Assembly (NCBI GenBank): GCA_015232735.1
Contig: JADFZC010000219.1
Coordinates: forward strand, 1 to 5,268
Direction of reading: 5' to 3'
DNA from: Oligoflexales bacterium
GTDB taxonomy: Bacteria > Bdellovibrionota > Oligoflexia > Oligoflexales > Oligoflexaceae
DNA: 5,268 bases
Shown here: positions 1-5,268 of the stretch, piece by piece
Position numbering within the stretch: the first letter of the stretch is position 1
Layout of the letters: each line of letters begins with the position of its first letter
The notes under the pieces: model-generated
Database searches by the model: none
What the model was told of the DNA's origin: nothing
What the model saw: the letters and a program-made list of their open reading frames with translations, nothing else
Translations under genes and position numbers: made by a program

Positions 1-56
1 TTATTGAAGTGGATGTTCGCACTCTGATTAGGCTTGTGGATTCATTTGAAAAATAG
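1..56 (+). CDS. C-terminal end of an upstream gene (partial)
   Basis: In the third frame (codons from position 3) the sequence stays open from the window edge to a TAG at 54-56 and reads IEVDVRTLIRLVDSFEK. The other two plus frames hit stops within the first 27 bases. The stop lies 27 nt before the next start codon, and that next gene has a strong ribosome site, as expected for two genes in one operon. Seventeen residues are too few to name a family. The only hint is that the EVDVR stretch loosely resembles EIDVR at residues 267-271 of the next gene, which could be chance. Confidence 0.5.
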   Translation, partial: IEVDVRTLIRLVDSFEK

Positions 57-70
57 TTCATAAAGATACA

Positions 71-77
71 AGGAGAG
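71..77 (+). promoter_or_regulatory. Shine-Dalgarno site of the 500-residue gene
   Basis: AGGAGAG lies 6 nt before the ATG at 84. This is a near-ideal ribosome-binding site and it supports that start codon. Confidence 0.75.
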
Positions 78-83
78 CAGAAT

Positions 84-1586
84 ATGCCTAATATTGCACG
101 GAGTCAGATCAAAGAAAAGTATAAACGTGTAGTCCACCTCCCCCATTGTCCTGAAATGGGTGAGCCGCTTTACCTTCTTCAGTCAGTTCATCACAATAAT
201 CGGGAGAGGATAGGTGCGAAGGTCTATTTGAGTCGTGGAAATTATTATGAAAGCTGGAAGAGGCTCGTCTCGGATATGAAGAGAAATGTCTTGCAAAATG
301 AGACTCCGGAGGAGCAGGCACAGAGTAAGGAAAACAAGGATTGGCTTTTTGGCTACCGCGCTACTCGTTATCGGATTGGATGCAACGACAGGGAGCGTGA
401 CTTCTGGAATTTCGATAAAAAGGGTGAATTAGTCGATGGCACAACCCCGCCTCCAGGGTATGTGAATGGTCGGTGGCCAAGGCCAACCCGAAAGTTTGGT
501 CTGAATCAGGTGATCGGGGTTGTGTTTGATGAGGTGATGATGCTGGGTGTCATCGTTGGGAAAAGAGATTATGGCAGTGGCTATTATAGGGATTATGAGG
601 AATACGATGTTCAGGCATCGGCCACAAAGCCCGATTTATCGGCCTATAGAGGCTGGGTCGGCAGGGCCGATTTGATTTCGCTAAAACGTGAGGATGTTAA
701 AGAAAACTACCTCTATTGGCTGGCCTCAGAGCTGATCGATGAAAAGTGGCTCGACGAGCTGACAGCTACTTTACGCTTAGTGACCGAGGACCCAAGACCA
801 CCACGGGAGATGAAACTCCCGGAAGCCGTTTTGAATGCATTAAATCAAAAAGAGGGAGAACCGCCTGCTTTGTTTTGTCTGGAGATTGATGTCAGGCTCG
901 CTCCTGATCGCTATTCCCAGGAGGTTCTTGGACTTTATGCGACCAAAAAAGAAATTCTGGATGCTTTGGAATATTTCGTATCCATCGATGAAAATAAAAA
1001 TTGGAAATATGGTGGAGAGGGACCTATACCGTTCCCTCTTGTGATGCGTTACATCATCCATGTCACGACCATTGGAGAGGAGTGGATTTCCGAAGATGGA
1101 AGTCAGGATGACGATGACATGATCGAAATTGTATCTTTGGAAGAGGATAGGGAACGAGTGGGGCGCATCAATGATTACTACTGGTATTTTGACCGGAAAG
1201 GCAAATGTCTCGGACTACGTGATATGTCTGACGTTCCGTACAGTGGAACCCCTTCTTCGGAACTCGCATTTAAAATCGGGGACATCGTATCTTCCTGCAG
1301 GTATGGGAATAAAGTCCCTTCTCCTGGTGTGATTAATATCGTTCCTCCTGAAAAGGCAGGGGCCCATTGGGAGATGATCGACAATGTCTATTTTGTAGAA
1401 ACGGGGATATTGGATCCAGAACAGCTGTGGGTTCCTGCGGATGATCTTTGCGAGGCGCAAATCGAGCTCTATGAGGGAACGGTGACGGAGTTTCAAAAGA
1501 GGAGGCTTGCGAGGATGCTTGTGATTGGAACGCTTGACGAGATCGTGGAGGGGCTTTGGTTTGATGGAGAGAGAGGGAGTATGTAG
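84..1586 (+). CDS. Hypothetical protein with two diverged copies of one module
   Basis: This 500-residue protein has an unknown function. It has no signal peptide and no transmembrane segment, so it is probably cytoplasmic. It is rich in Trp, Tyr and acidic residues. Two halves share ordered motifs. In copy 1, YLSRGNYYESWKRLVSD (48-64), FWNFDKKG (107-114), FGLNQVIGVV (138-147), GVIVGK (155-160) and YEEYDV (171-176) appear in that order. In copy 2, YATKKEILDALEYFVSID (285-302), YWYFDRKG (366-373), FKIGDIV (396-402), GVINIV (415-420) and DNVYFVE (433-439) match them. The last four motifs are spaced almost identically in both copies. I recall the pattern of a W/Y-x-F-D-x-K-G element, a hydrophobic-G-x-hydrophobic-V strand, GVI and an acidic YxV strand from uncharacterised bacterial proteins, and infer a small beta-barrel-like module. 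It probably shares an operon with the partial gene upstream. No catalytic motif is visible. The reading frame is secure; the function is not. Confidence 0.88.
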   Translation: MPNIARSQIKEKYKRVVHLPHCPEMGEPLYLLQSVHHNNRERIGAKVYLSRGNYYESWKRLVSDMKRNVLQNETPEEQAQSKENKDWLFGYRATRYRIGCNDRERDFWNFDKKGELVDGTTPPPGYVNGRWPRPTRKFGLNQVIGVVFDEVMMLGVIVGKRDYGSGYYRDYEEYDVQASATKPDLSAYRGWVGRADLISLKREDVKENYLYWLASELIDEKWLDELTATLRLVTEDPRPPREMKLPEAVLNALNQKEGEPPALFCLEIDVRLAPDRYSQEVLGLYATKKEILDALEYFVSIDENKNWKYGGEGPIPFPLVMRYIIHVTTIGEEWISEDGSQDDDDMIEIVSLEEDRERVGRINDYYWYFDRKGKCLGLRDMSDVPYSGTPSSELAFKIGDIVSSCRYGNKVPSPGVINIVPPEKAGAHWEMIDNVYFVETGILDPEQLWVPADDLCEAQIELYEGTVTEFQKRRLARMLVIGTLDEIVEGLWFDGERGSM

Positions 1587-1620
1587 ATTTAAATAAGAGG
1601 CCAATGTTGTGGCATTACTA

Positions 1621-1633
1621 TGGAATGATTCCA
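1621..1633. promoter_or_regulatory. 13-bp palindrome, candidate operator
   Basis: TGGAAT-G-ATTCCA is a perfect inverted repeat around one central base. It ends 19 bp before the -10 hexamer at 1653-1658, so it covers the poorly matched -35 region of that candidate promoter. A dimeric regulator could bind there, either activating or repressing. The position and symmetry are seen in the sequence; the binding is inferred. Confidence 0.35.
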
Positions 1634-1658
1634 AATGACAGAAGGATAACCGTATAAT
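1630..1658 (+). promoter_or_regulatory. Candidate promoter of the small gene pair
   Basis: A perfect TATAAT lies at 1653-1658. At 17-bp spacing the -35 would be 1630-1635 (TCCAAA), which matches the consensus at only three of six positions. Transcription would start near 1665, about 18 nt before the ATG at 1683 and just before the ribosome site. The weak -35 overlaps the 13-bp palindrome, which is compatible with activator dependence. Confidence 0.4.
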
Positions 1659-1682
1659 AATTTAGCGAAAGAGGAGGCCGGT

Positions 1683-1919
1683 ATGAACACGCTTAAGGAG
1701 ATGGTTAATAATGATAAAAAAGTTTATTTCAAGTACTACAGAGATCAGACGCTCTGGTATTCGACGGAATGTGGATTCTTATTTCCAGTCCCCATTTCAG
1801 ACATTGGTAATGCGACATTTTTATCTGAAGACCGGGCGATGCTTTTCATGAGATATATCAGAAAGCACATTTCCTTGACTGAGGAAGCAAAAAAACACAA
1901 GGATAAAAATGGGGACTGA
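1683..1919 (+). CDS. Small conserved-looking hypothetical protein (78 aa)
   Basis: The start is well supported, with GAGGAGG at 1671-1677 lying 5 nt before the ATG. The protein has no signal peptide or membrane segment. Residues 13-37 read as beta strands around the core TECGFLFPVPISD (28-40). Residues 48-63 (SEDRAMLFMRYIRKHI) look like one amphipathic helix, and the tail from 67 is highly charged. I recall short proteins of about 70 residues with the same ECGFxFPVPISDxG core and helix in many proteobacteria, annotated only as hypothetical; no function is known to me. The single Cys30 is not part of a CxxC motif, so metal binding is not suggested. It lies 96 bp after the 500-residue gene, with its own candidate promoter, and overlaps the next small frame by 11 nt. 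Confidence 0.85.
   Translation: MNTLKEMVNNDKKVYFKYYRDQTLWYSTECGFLFPVPISDIGNATFLSEDRAMLFMRYIRKHISLTEEAKKHKDKNGD
1899..1903 (+). promoter_or_regulatory. Shine-Dalgarno site of the overlapping small frame
   Basis: AAGGA lies 5 nt before the ATG at 1909, inside the last codons of the preceding gene. Its presence is the main reason for treating the frame at 1909-2064 as a gene. Confidence 0.5.
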
Positions 1920-2064
1920 TGATCCCCGTTATGATTACACGAAAATTTCCGTATTGAAAGCTTTCAGGTTCTCTTTTATGAAGGATGATTTTTCCTTTCT
2001 GTACACGAGGCAGATTCATCCTGTTGCAACCCTTAATATTATGAAGATGATGCATATTTTTTAA
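1909..2064 (+). CDS. Overlapping small protein (51 aa), likely translationally coupled
   Basis: An ATG at 1909-1911, in the +1 frame relative to the 78-residue gene, opens a frame of 51 codons ending in TAA at 2062-2064. The overlap with the upstream stop codon (1917-1919) is 11 nt. An AAGGA site lies 5 nt upstream, the usual arrangement for coupled genes. The protein starts MGTDDPRYDYTKISVLKAFR and is rich in Phe, Met and Lys, with a C-terminal stretch HPVATLNIMKMMHIF. I see no signal peptide, membrane segment or known motif. It ends only 15 bp before the stop codon of the convergent gene, so it fills almost the whole gap between the two gene sets. The alternatives are a chance open frame, or the remnant of a longer product joined to the upstream gene by a frameshift. 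Confidence 0.5.
   Translation: MGTDDPRYDYTKISVLKAFRFSFMKDDFSFLYTRQIHPVATLNIMKMMHIF
1955..1966. repeat. 12-bp perfect palindrome inside the small frame
   Basis: TGAAAGCTTTCA reads the same on both strands. It lies within the 51-codon frame and has no T-run after it, so it is not a terminator. A chance origin is quite possible. Confidence 0.3.
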
Positions 2065-2071
2065 GGTTTTG
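2027..2071. terminator. Weak AT-rich hairpin between convergent genes
   Basis: CAACCCTTAATATTATG on one side and CATATTTTTTAAGGTTTTG on the other can pair imperfectly. The closing arms CCTTAA (2031-2036) and TTAAGG (2061-2066) are exact complements, and ATG/CAT closes a nine-base loop. It lies exactly where transcription from both directions should stop. The stem is AT-rich and interrupted, so a real bidirectional terminator is uncertain. Confidence 0.25.
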
Positions 2072-2079
2072 CGACCACT

Positions 2080-2877
2080 TTACAATCTCTCCATTGGACC
2101 ATGACAATCCATTTTCCCAGAAATCCAGGAGACTCTTTTGTTTTGTGATATCCATAAGATGATTTTTCGCAATTTTTCCTTTGAGTACGATTCATGCTCC
2201 CACCATTCAATATGTTCTTCCAATACTTGCGGTTGATCCGCGATTTTTATGGAGAACAGGAGGAAAATATTTCCATCCCTTCGCTTTTTCAGCACCCGCA
2301 CTGCTGGAATATCCTGCGGATCCGAATATCCATCGCAAATACTCCTAGTTTTAACACGGATACTGTCCGGTAATCCTGTCATAACACCTTCTATGTCGAA
2401 ACTGCGATACTTTTTTTCACAAATCTCCTTTATAACCTCACCTGTCAATCTCTTATGCAGCAATGCGCCGGCGGGATGCCTCAAAGGGTAATGTCCAAAT
2501 GCGGCTTTCAATTTCGCTCTGCCAATTCGCCTGTCGGCTATTTTCAGAAAAACCGTAAAATCCCACCTGTCGCTTATGAATTTCTTATCCAAAAGCTCAG
2601 CCCTCGGAGTCTCAAGATACTCATTCATCAGACCTCCCAGATTTGAAGTTCCATCCTCCATATATTTCAAGGAACCAAACTCCTCAGGATTTTTCCAATA
2701 CAGAAACATCCCCGGAAAATCAAAAAGCACCTTTCCGTCACATTCCAGCCAGGTCCTCGGAGAATAGTAGGTGTCATGTTTTGTTGTAAACTTGTATACA
2801 TTGCAATGCATTTCCAGATTCAAGGCCGGAACGAACAGGTTCTCAATTTTCTTTTTAAGCTTGCTCCATCGAGCCAC
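2080..2877 (-). CDS. SF0329 family protein
   Basis: This is a 265-residue cytoplasmic-looking protein of unknown biochemical function. I start it at the GTG at 2875-2877: AAGGAG (2885-2890) lies 7 nt upstream, and the protein then begins (M)ARWSKLKKKIENLFVPAL. From memory this matches the characteristic opening of SF0329 family proteins (RWSKLK, then a beta-rich region with a Trp and acidic-DGK element, here RTWLECDGKVLFDFP at 41-55). The motif ADRRIGRAKL (114-123) resembles the DRRVGKRRL element seen in the middle of such proteins. The C-terminal third is charged, with WWEHES (225-230) and WISQNKRVSW (242-251), and has no catalytic signature. The frame is open up to an ATG at 3073-3075, but the extra 66 residues have no ribosome site at any in-frame ATG, are unusually hydrophobic, and do not fit the family N-terminus. 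It converges with the plus-strand genes. Confidence 0.75.
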   Translation of the reverse strand: MARWSKLKKKIENLFVPALNLEMHCNVYKFTTKHDTYYSPRTWLECDGKVLFDFPGMFLYWKNPEEFGSLKYMEDGTSNLGGLMNEYLETPRAELLDKKFISDRWDFTVFLKIADRRIGRAKLKAAFGHYPLRHPAGALLHKRLTGEVIKEICEKKYRSFDIEGVMTGLPDSIRVKTRSICDGYSDPQDIPAVRVLKKRRDGNIFLLFSIKIADQPQVLEEHIEWWEHESYSKEKLRKIILWISQNKRVSWISGKMDCHGPMERL

Positions 2878-2884
2878 TTCAAAA

Positions 2885-2890
2885 CTCCTT
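2885..2890 (-). promoter_or_regulatory. Shine-Dalgarno site fixing the GTG start
   Basis: AAGGAG on the minus strand lies 7 nt before the GTG at 2877. None of the upstream in-frame ATG codons (3075, the cluster near 3015, 2940, 2922) has a comparable site, so this motif decides the start of the SF0329-like gene. Confidence 0.65.
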
Positions 2891-2905
2891 TTTTCGATTT
2901 GATCG

Positions 2906-2917
2906 ATCCATATGGAT
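2906..2917. promoter_or_regulatory. 12-bp palindrome upstream of the SF0329-like gene
   Basis: ATCCATATGGAT is a perfect dyad. It lies 28-40 bp before the GTG start and just upstream of the ribosome site, flanked by GATC-rich sequence. It could be an operator or an mRNA element in the 5' leader; chance cannot be excluded. Confidence 0.25.
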
Positions 2918-3086
2918 ATCATCGTATTTTGGGGTGACATCTGGGGACAGCCATGGTGATAAAAGAAAAAAAGCAAAATATCCCAATAGTTAAGAAGACG
3001 CAATATCATCATCATGGAATGGGAAACTGATACGAGAGGAATTGAAGAATATCCTCTGGAGAGAAGACATGACATATTTTATAAGG

Positions 3087-3115
3087 CATATATTAAATAA
3101 GTTTATGAATATCAA
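3087..3115 (-). promoter_or_regulatory. Candidate promoter for the SF0329-like gene
   Basis: On the minus strand, TTGATA (3115-3110, five of six -35 bases) is followed after exactly 17 nt by TATATG (3092-3087, four of six -10 bases) in AT-rich DNA. Transcription from about 3080 would give a leader of about 200 nt before the GTG at 2877. The rest of the 277-bp gap (2878-3154) holds only short frames without ribosome sites, a run of ATC repeats near 3005-3015 and the 12-bp palindrome. Confidence 0.3.
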
Positions 3116-3154
3116 GATATCCGGTCACCTCATGCCGCAATTCCCCTTGTTGAT

Positions 3155-4069
3155 TCAATGACTCCCGCCTGAAATTTCCATATAAATCGGCGTGTGATCG
3201 GAAACATTTTTATAGATCTCCTTCATATCCTTTGTTTTTAAAATCTCATAGGTGTTTTTCACGCCACCTTTATAATCACATCTTCCCTTCTTTTTCGACG
3301 GCAGATAAATCCAAATATTGTCATAAGCATTATTGAGAGAACGTGCCTTCATATGCAGCGATGTTTTTTGACTGGCATCCAGAATATTTATCCAACCATT
3401 TTTCCTGATATCATCAAAGGCAGCGCTGCTTGCAGGGAGATTGAAATCGCCAGCCAGGTATACAGGAAGATTGGATGATTTGAATGCTTCAAAGAGATAT
3501 GGGACTTCCATTTCCGGAGACTTGTTGGTCGGGACAAGATGAACAGTAACGAATTTGAATTTATATCCTTTATATGTCACGAATGTCGCAATGGCCGGCT
3601 CTCTGACAATTTTATCCTGGTTGATTTCAATTAGTCCGGCCGTCATGGGAATATCCGAACAAACTTTGATTACTTCTCCGCTTTTATTTTTGACCCAGGA
3701 CAGTTTCCGTTCACGCCATAGGTAGGCATACCGTTCTTTTGAGTCAGTTGGAATTTCCGACAACGCAGAGCACCATTTTTCCCTGGTTGCTTCAGATAGT
3801 TTTCCTTTCAATGTTTCCAGTGCCGTGCTGCCAGATTTTCCAGTATTAACTTCCTGAATAGTTATTCCATCAAAATCCTTCAATAATGTAACCGCATCAT
3901 CATAATTGAAATTTTTCCGTCCCAAATGCTTGGTATTCCACGAAGCCAGTGTCAGTTGATCTATTGAACACGGTTCCTCCTGTTTCGTGTCTTGTGCCTC
4001 GTCTGACAGTGAATTGGCTGAAAACATTAATATAGAGACGATAGAAACTAGAACTTTCCAAAGCTTCAT
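3155..4069 (-). CDS. Exported DNase I-like endonuclease/exonuclease/phosphatase-fold protein
   Basis: This 304-residue protein carries the conserved elements of the metal-dependent endonuclease/exonuclease/phosphatase fold in order. They are LASWNTKHLG with the metal-site Asn45, ITIQEV with metal-ligand Glu73, YLWRERKL (116-123), REPAIATF (156-163), VTVHLVPTN with catalytic His177, LAGDFNLP with Asp208 and Asn210, YDNIWIY (249-255) and SDHTPIYMEI with Asp291 and His292. It should hydrolyse phosphodiester bonds, probably in DNA. The N-terminus is a signal peptide: Lys2 and Lys5, a hydrophobic core at residues 6-16, then SANSLS before acidic residues, with likely cleavage near 20-22. The mature part has four cysteines (34, 100, 137, 264), an even number compatible with disulfides outside the cytoplasm. 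I chose the ATG at 4069 because GGAG (4076-4079) lies 6 nt upstream; the frame extends four codons further, to a TTG that overlaps this site. It is 188 bp downstream of the WYL gene. Confidence 0.88.
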   Translation of the reverse strand: MKLWKVLVSIVSILMFSANSLSDEAQDTKQEEPCSIDQLTLASWNTKHLGRKNFNYDDAVTLLKDFDGITIQEVNTGKSGSTALETLKGKLSEATREKWCSALSEIPTDSKERYAYLWRERKLSWVKNKSGEVIKVCSDIPMTAGLIEINQDKIVREPAIATFVTYKGYKFKFVTVHLVPTNKSPEMEVPYLFEAFKSSNLPVYLAGDFNLPASSAAFDDIRKNGWINILDASQKTSLHMKARSLNNAYDNIWIYLPSKKKGRCDYKGGVKNTYEILKTKDMKEIYKNVSDHTPIYMEISGGSH

Positions 4070-4075
4070 ATAGAA

Positions 4076-4079
4076 CTCC
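4076..4079 (-). promoter_or_regulatory. Shine-Dalgarno site of the exported nuclease gene
   Basis: GGAG on the minus strand lies 6 nt before the ATG at 4069. It overlaps the alternative upstream TTG codon (4081-4079), which argues for the ATG and places Lys-rich residues right at the start of the signal peptide. Confidence 0.6.
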
Positions 4080-4081
4080 AA

Positions 4082-4269
4082 CTTTATCTGATGTAATAAA
4101 TATTTTTAAATATATGATAATGATGACAGGCATTCTGAAAAAAGTCACTCTTTTCGAGCCTATGACTTATAATTTTTCCTGCCACTTGAATCAGATAGCA
4201 ATGCTTTTATGAAAGGCGTTATGGAACTTCTTTTAGTCCAAGGAAAAGAGGCCGTGATGCTTGATTTTC
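4082..4269. other. Intergenic DNA between nuclease and regulator genes
   Basis: The part next to the nuclease gene is strongly AT-rich and contains a short dyad ATATT-TTTA-AATAT (4100-4113). I found no convincing -35/-10 pair for the nuclease, although several AT-rich hexamers could serve as -10. Downstream of the regulator stop, an imperfect inverted repeat GGAACT...AGTCC (4223-4239) has no T-run and is not a convincing terminator. Whether the nuclease is co-transcribed with the regulator is therefore open. Confidence 0.4.
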
Positions 4270-5268
4270 TTAGCGGTAGGCCTTCACCGCCATCCTTAAT
4301 GTTCTCTTGACATCATCCACAAGCTCCTTTGGTCCCAGAACTTTGACGCTGTCGCCGAATGATAAAACGAATGCCTTTACCTCCGTGAGGTCTGACACTT
4401 CAAACTTCATCAATAGCGTGCCGTTTTTCCGGTCAGTGAATTTATCGTTGTCAGTCCAGATGCGCTCACGCACGTAGCGCTTCAGCTGAGGATCATCAGC
4501 AAACTCAAGTTGAACGGCGTAAGCGCGCCGTTTATCACCATAAATGATACCGAATTCACCTTCATAAATGTCTTCAGGACGATAGGCGGCGGGATATTTG
4601 AAATTCTGCTTCTTGAGACTGTCGGCTGTGGCAAATGATTCGATTTTCCAGTGATATGGCTTTTCATCGGTGCCTTGGTCGTTGCGCTGCGCCACAAGAA
4701 AGAGTCCGTTGTTGTATAGCATGAGAGTCAAAGGGCGTAGAATGAACTCCTCCTCTTTTCCATCCCGAAGGCGCGTCACCTTCAGAAGCTGCTCCCTGAT
4801 GAGCGCGTCATACACGGAGTCGAGGATATCTTTATAGCTTTCATAATTCTTCATGCCTTTGCCGAAATAGTAGAATTTTCTGCTGAGGTGGTCTACGATC
4901 TTTTTTTCATTCACCGTAAGACTCGATGAGAATATCTTGTAAACAAGTTGAAATTCCTCATCGAGAATTGTTCCCTTTATATTGCGGATGAGCTGAAATA
5001 TGGCAGGCAGGATCGCGAGTGTCTCCACCTTTCGATCCAGCTCCAGCTTTCCGCCAACCTTTTTTATGAATCGATCGCCATGCACTGCTGGATTTCCGTC
5101 GCTGTCGACGATTTCAAACAGCGGACCGCCCTTGTTAAGTTCCCACCAATGGTTCAACTCTTCAAAATGCCTTCTCATGGTCCTGTCGCATCCCCACTTG
5201 GGATCCTCGAAAGTCTCGCACGGAATGGGCCCTATGGAATTTATGACCATATTCAATAGATCCAGAAT
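4270..5268 (-). CDS. WYL-domain transcriptional regulator (N-terminus outside window)
   Basis: The frame is open to the right edge, so the gene is partial. The visible 332 codons begin ILDLLNMVINSIG, which looks like the middle of a helix-turn-helix domain; residues 22-41 (about KWGCDRTMRRHFEELNHWWE) would carry the recognition helix in the place where WYL regulators have a 'sRRTixRDI' helix. The WYL domain spans about 150-225, with RPLTLMLYNNGLFLVAQR (178-195) and YHWKIESF (205-212). The classical W-Y-L triad is replaced by L-Y-N. A WCX-type C-terminal domain follows, with AVQLEFADDPQLKRYV (251-266), ERIWTDN (268-274) and an end at AVKAYR. Such proteins bind DNA and are thought to sense nucleic-acid or nucleotide ligands through the WYL pocket; many regulate defence or DNA-damage genes. 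A TTG at 5256 could be taken as the start, but it would cut into the DNA-binding domain. It may control the exported nuclease or SF0329-like gene downstream (inference). Confidence 0.85.
   Translation of the reverse strand: MLDLLNMVINSIGPIPCETFEDPKWGCDRTMRRHFEELNHWWELNKGGPLFEIVDSDGNPAVHGDRFIKKVGGKLELDRKVETLAILPAIFQLIRNIKGTILDEEFQLVYKIFSSSLTVNEKKIVDHLSRKFYYFGKGMKNYESYKDILDSVYDALIREQLLKVTRLRDGKEEEFILRPLTLMLYNNGLFLVAQRNDQGTDEKPYHWKIESFATADSLKKQNFKYPAAYRPEDIYEGEFGIIYGDKRRAYAVQLEFADDPQLKRYVRERIWTDNDKFTDRKNGTLLMKFEVSDLTEVKAFVLSFGDSVKVLGPKELVDDVKRTLRMAVKAYR

Noticed and set aside
1215..1634. 139-codon minus-strand open frame
   Set aside because: It lies antisense to the well-supported 500-residue gene, has a low-complexity basic composition typical of antisense shadows, and shows no recognisable motif.
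1911..1927. GGGGA-N7-TCCCC inverted repeat as a terminator of the 78-residue gene
   Set aside because: The stem is only 5 bp, no T-run follows, and it lies inside the overlapping 51-codon frame. It might affect coupling but is not a terminator.
1981..1997. AAGGA...TCCTT short hairpin
   Set aside because: A five-base-pair stem in AT-rich DNA is expected by chance and has no supporting context.
2878..3075. N-terminal extension of the SF0329-like protein containing a hydrophobic stretch
   Set aside because: No ribosome site at any in-frame ATG, a poor fit to the family N-terminus, and a much better GTG start with AAGGAG at 2877. The hydrophobic stretch is therefore not called as a membrane segment.
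4209..4310. Plus-strand frame of 33 codons beginning MKGVMELLLVQGKEAV
   Set aside because: It is short, lacks a ribosome site and runs antisense into the end of the WYL gene; it is more likely chance than a gene.
5254..5256. TTG as the start codon of the WYL regulator
   Set aside because: The frame continues to the window edge and the visible beginning is the middle of a helix-turn-helix domain, so the true start lies outside the window.
4948..5259. 103-codon plus-strand open frame
   Set aside because: Antisense to the WYL regulator gene, whose domains are clear; no motif and no convincing ribosome site.

Overview
This is a 5.3 kb accessory-type region from an unidentified bacterium. It is probably Gram-negative, because one gene encodes a cleavable-signal, cysteine-containing nuclease that suits a periplasm. 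Base composition is moderate, with AT-rich intergenic DNA. I see no rRNA, tRNA, CRISPR array, transposase or integrase, so lineage and mobility cannot be fixed from the sequence.

The left half is read on the plus strand. It opens with the last 17 codons of an upstream gene (to 56). A 500-residue protein of unknown function follows (84-1586); it appears to contain two diverged copies of the same module. After a 96-bp gap with a perfect -10 hexamer and a 13-bp palindrome comes a 78-residue conserved-looking small protein (1683-1919). A 51-codon reading frame with its own ribosome site (1909-2064) overlaps the end of that gene and is probably translationally coupled to it.

The right half is read entirely on the minus strand. 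A gene for a WYL-domain transcriptional regulator runs in from beyond the right edge (4270-5268, N-terminus missing). Next is an exported DNase I-like endonuclease/exonuclease/phosphatase-fold protein (3155-4069). Last is a protein that I place in the SF0329 family (2080-2877). Its longest open frame reaches 3075, but the ribosome site and family N-terminus put the true start at a GTG at 2877. The two halves converge at about 2064/2080.

How the genes cooperate is not shown by the sequence. The minus-strand genes are separated by gaps of 188 and 277 bp, so they may be independent units. The mix of a WYL regulator, a secreted nuclease and several small or orphan proteins resembles accessory or defence-island neighbourhoods, but no recognised defence system is complete here. 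The points most worth following are the internal duplication in the 500-residue protein, the overlapping small gene pair, and the WYL/exported-nuclease pairing.
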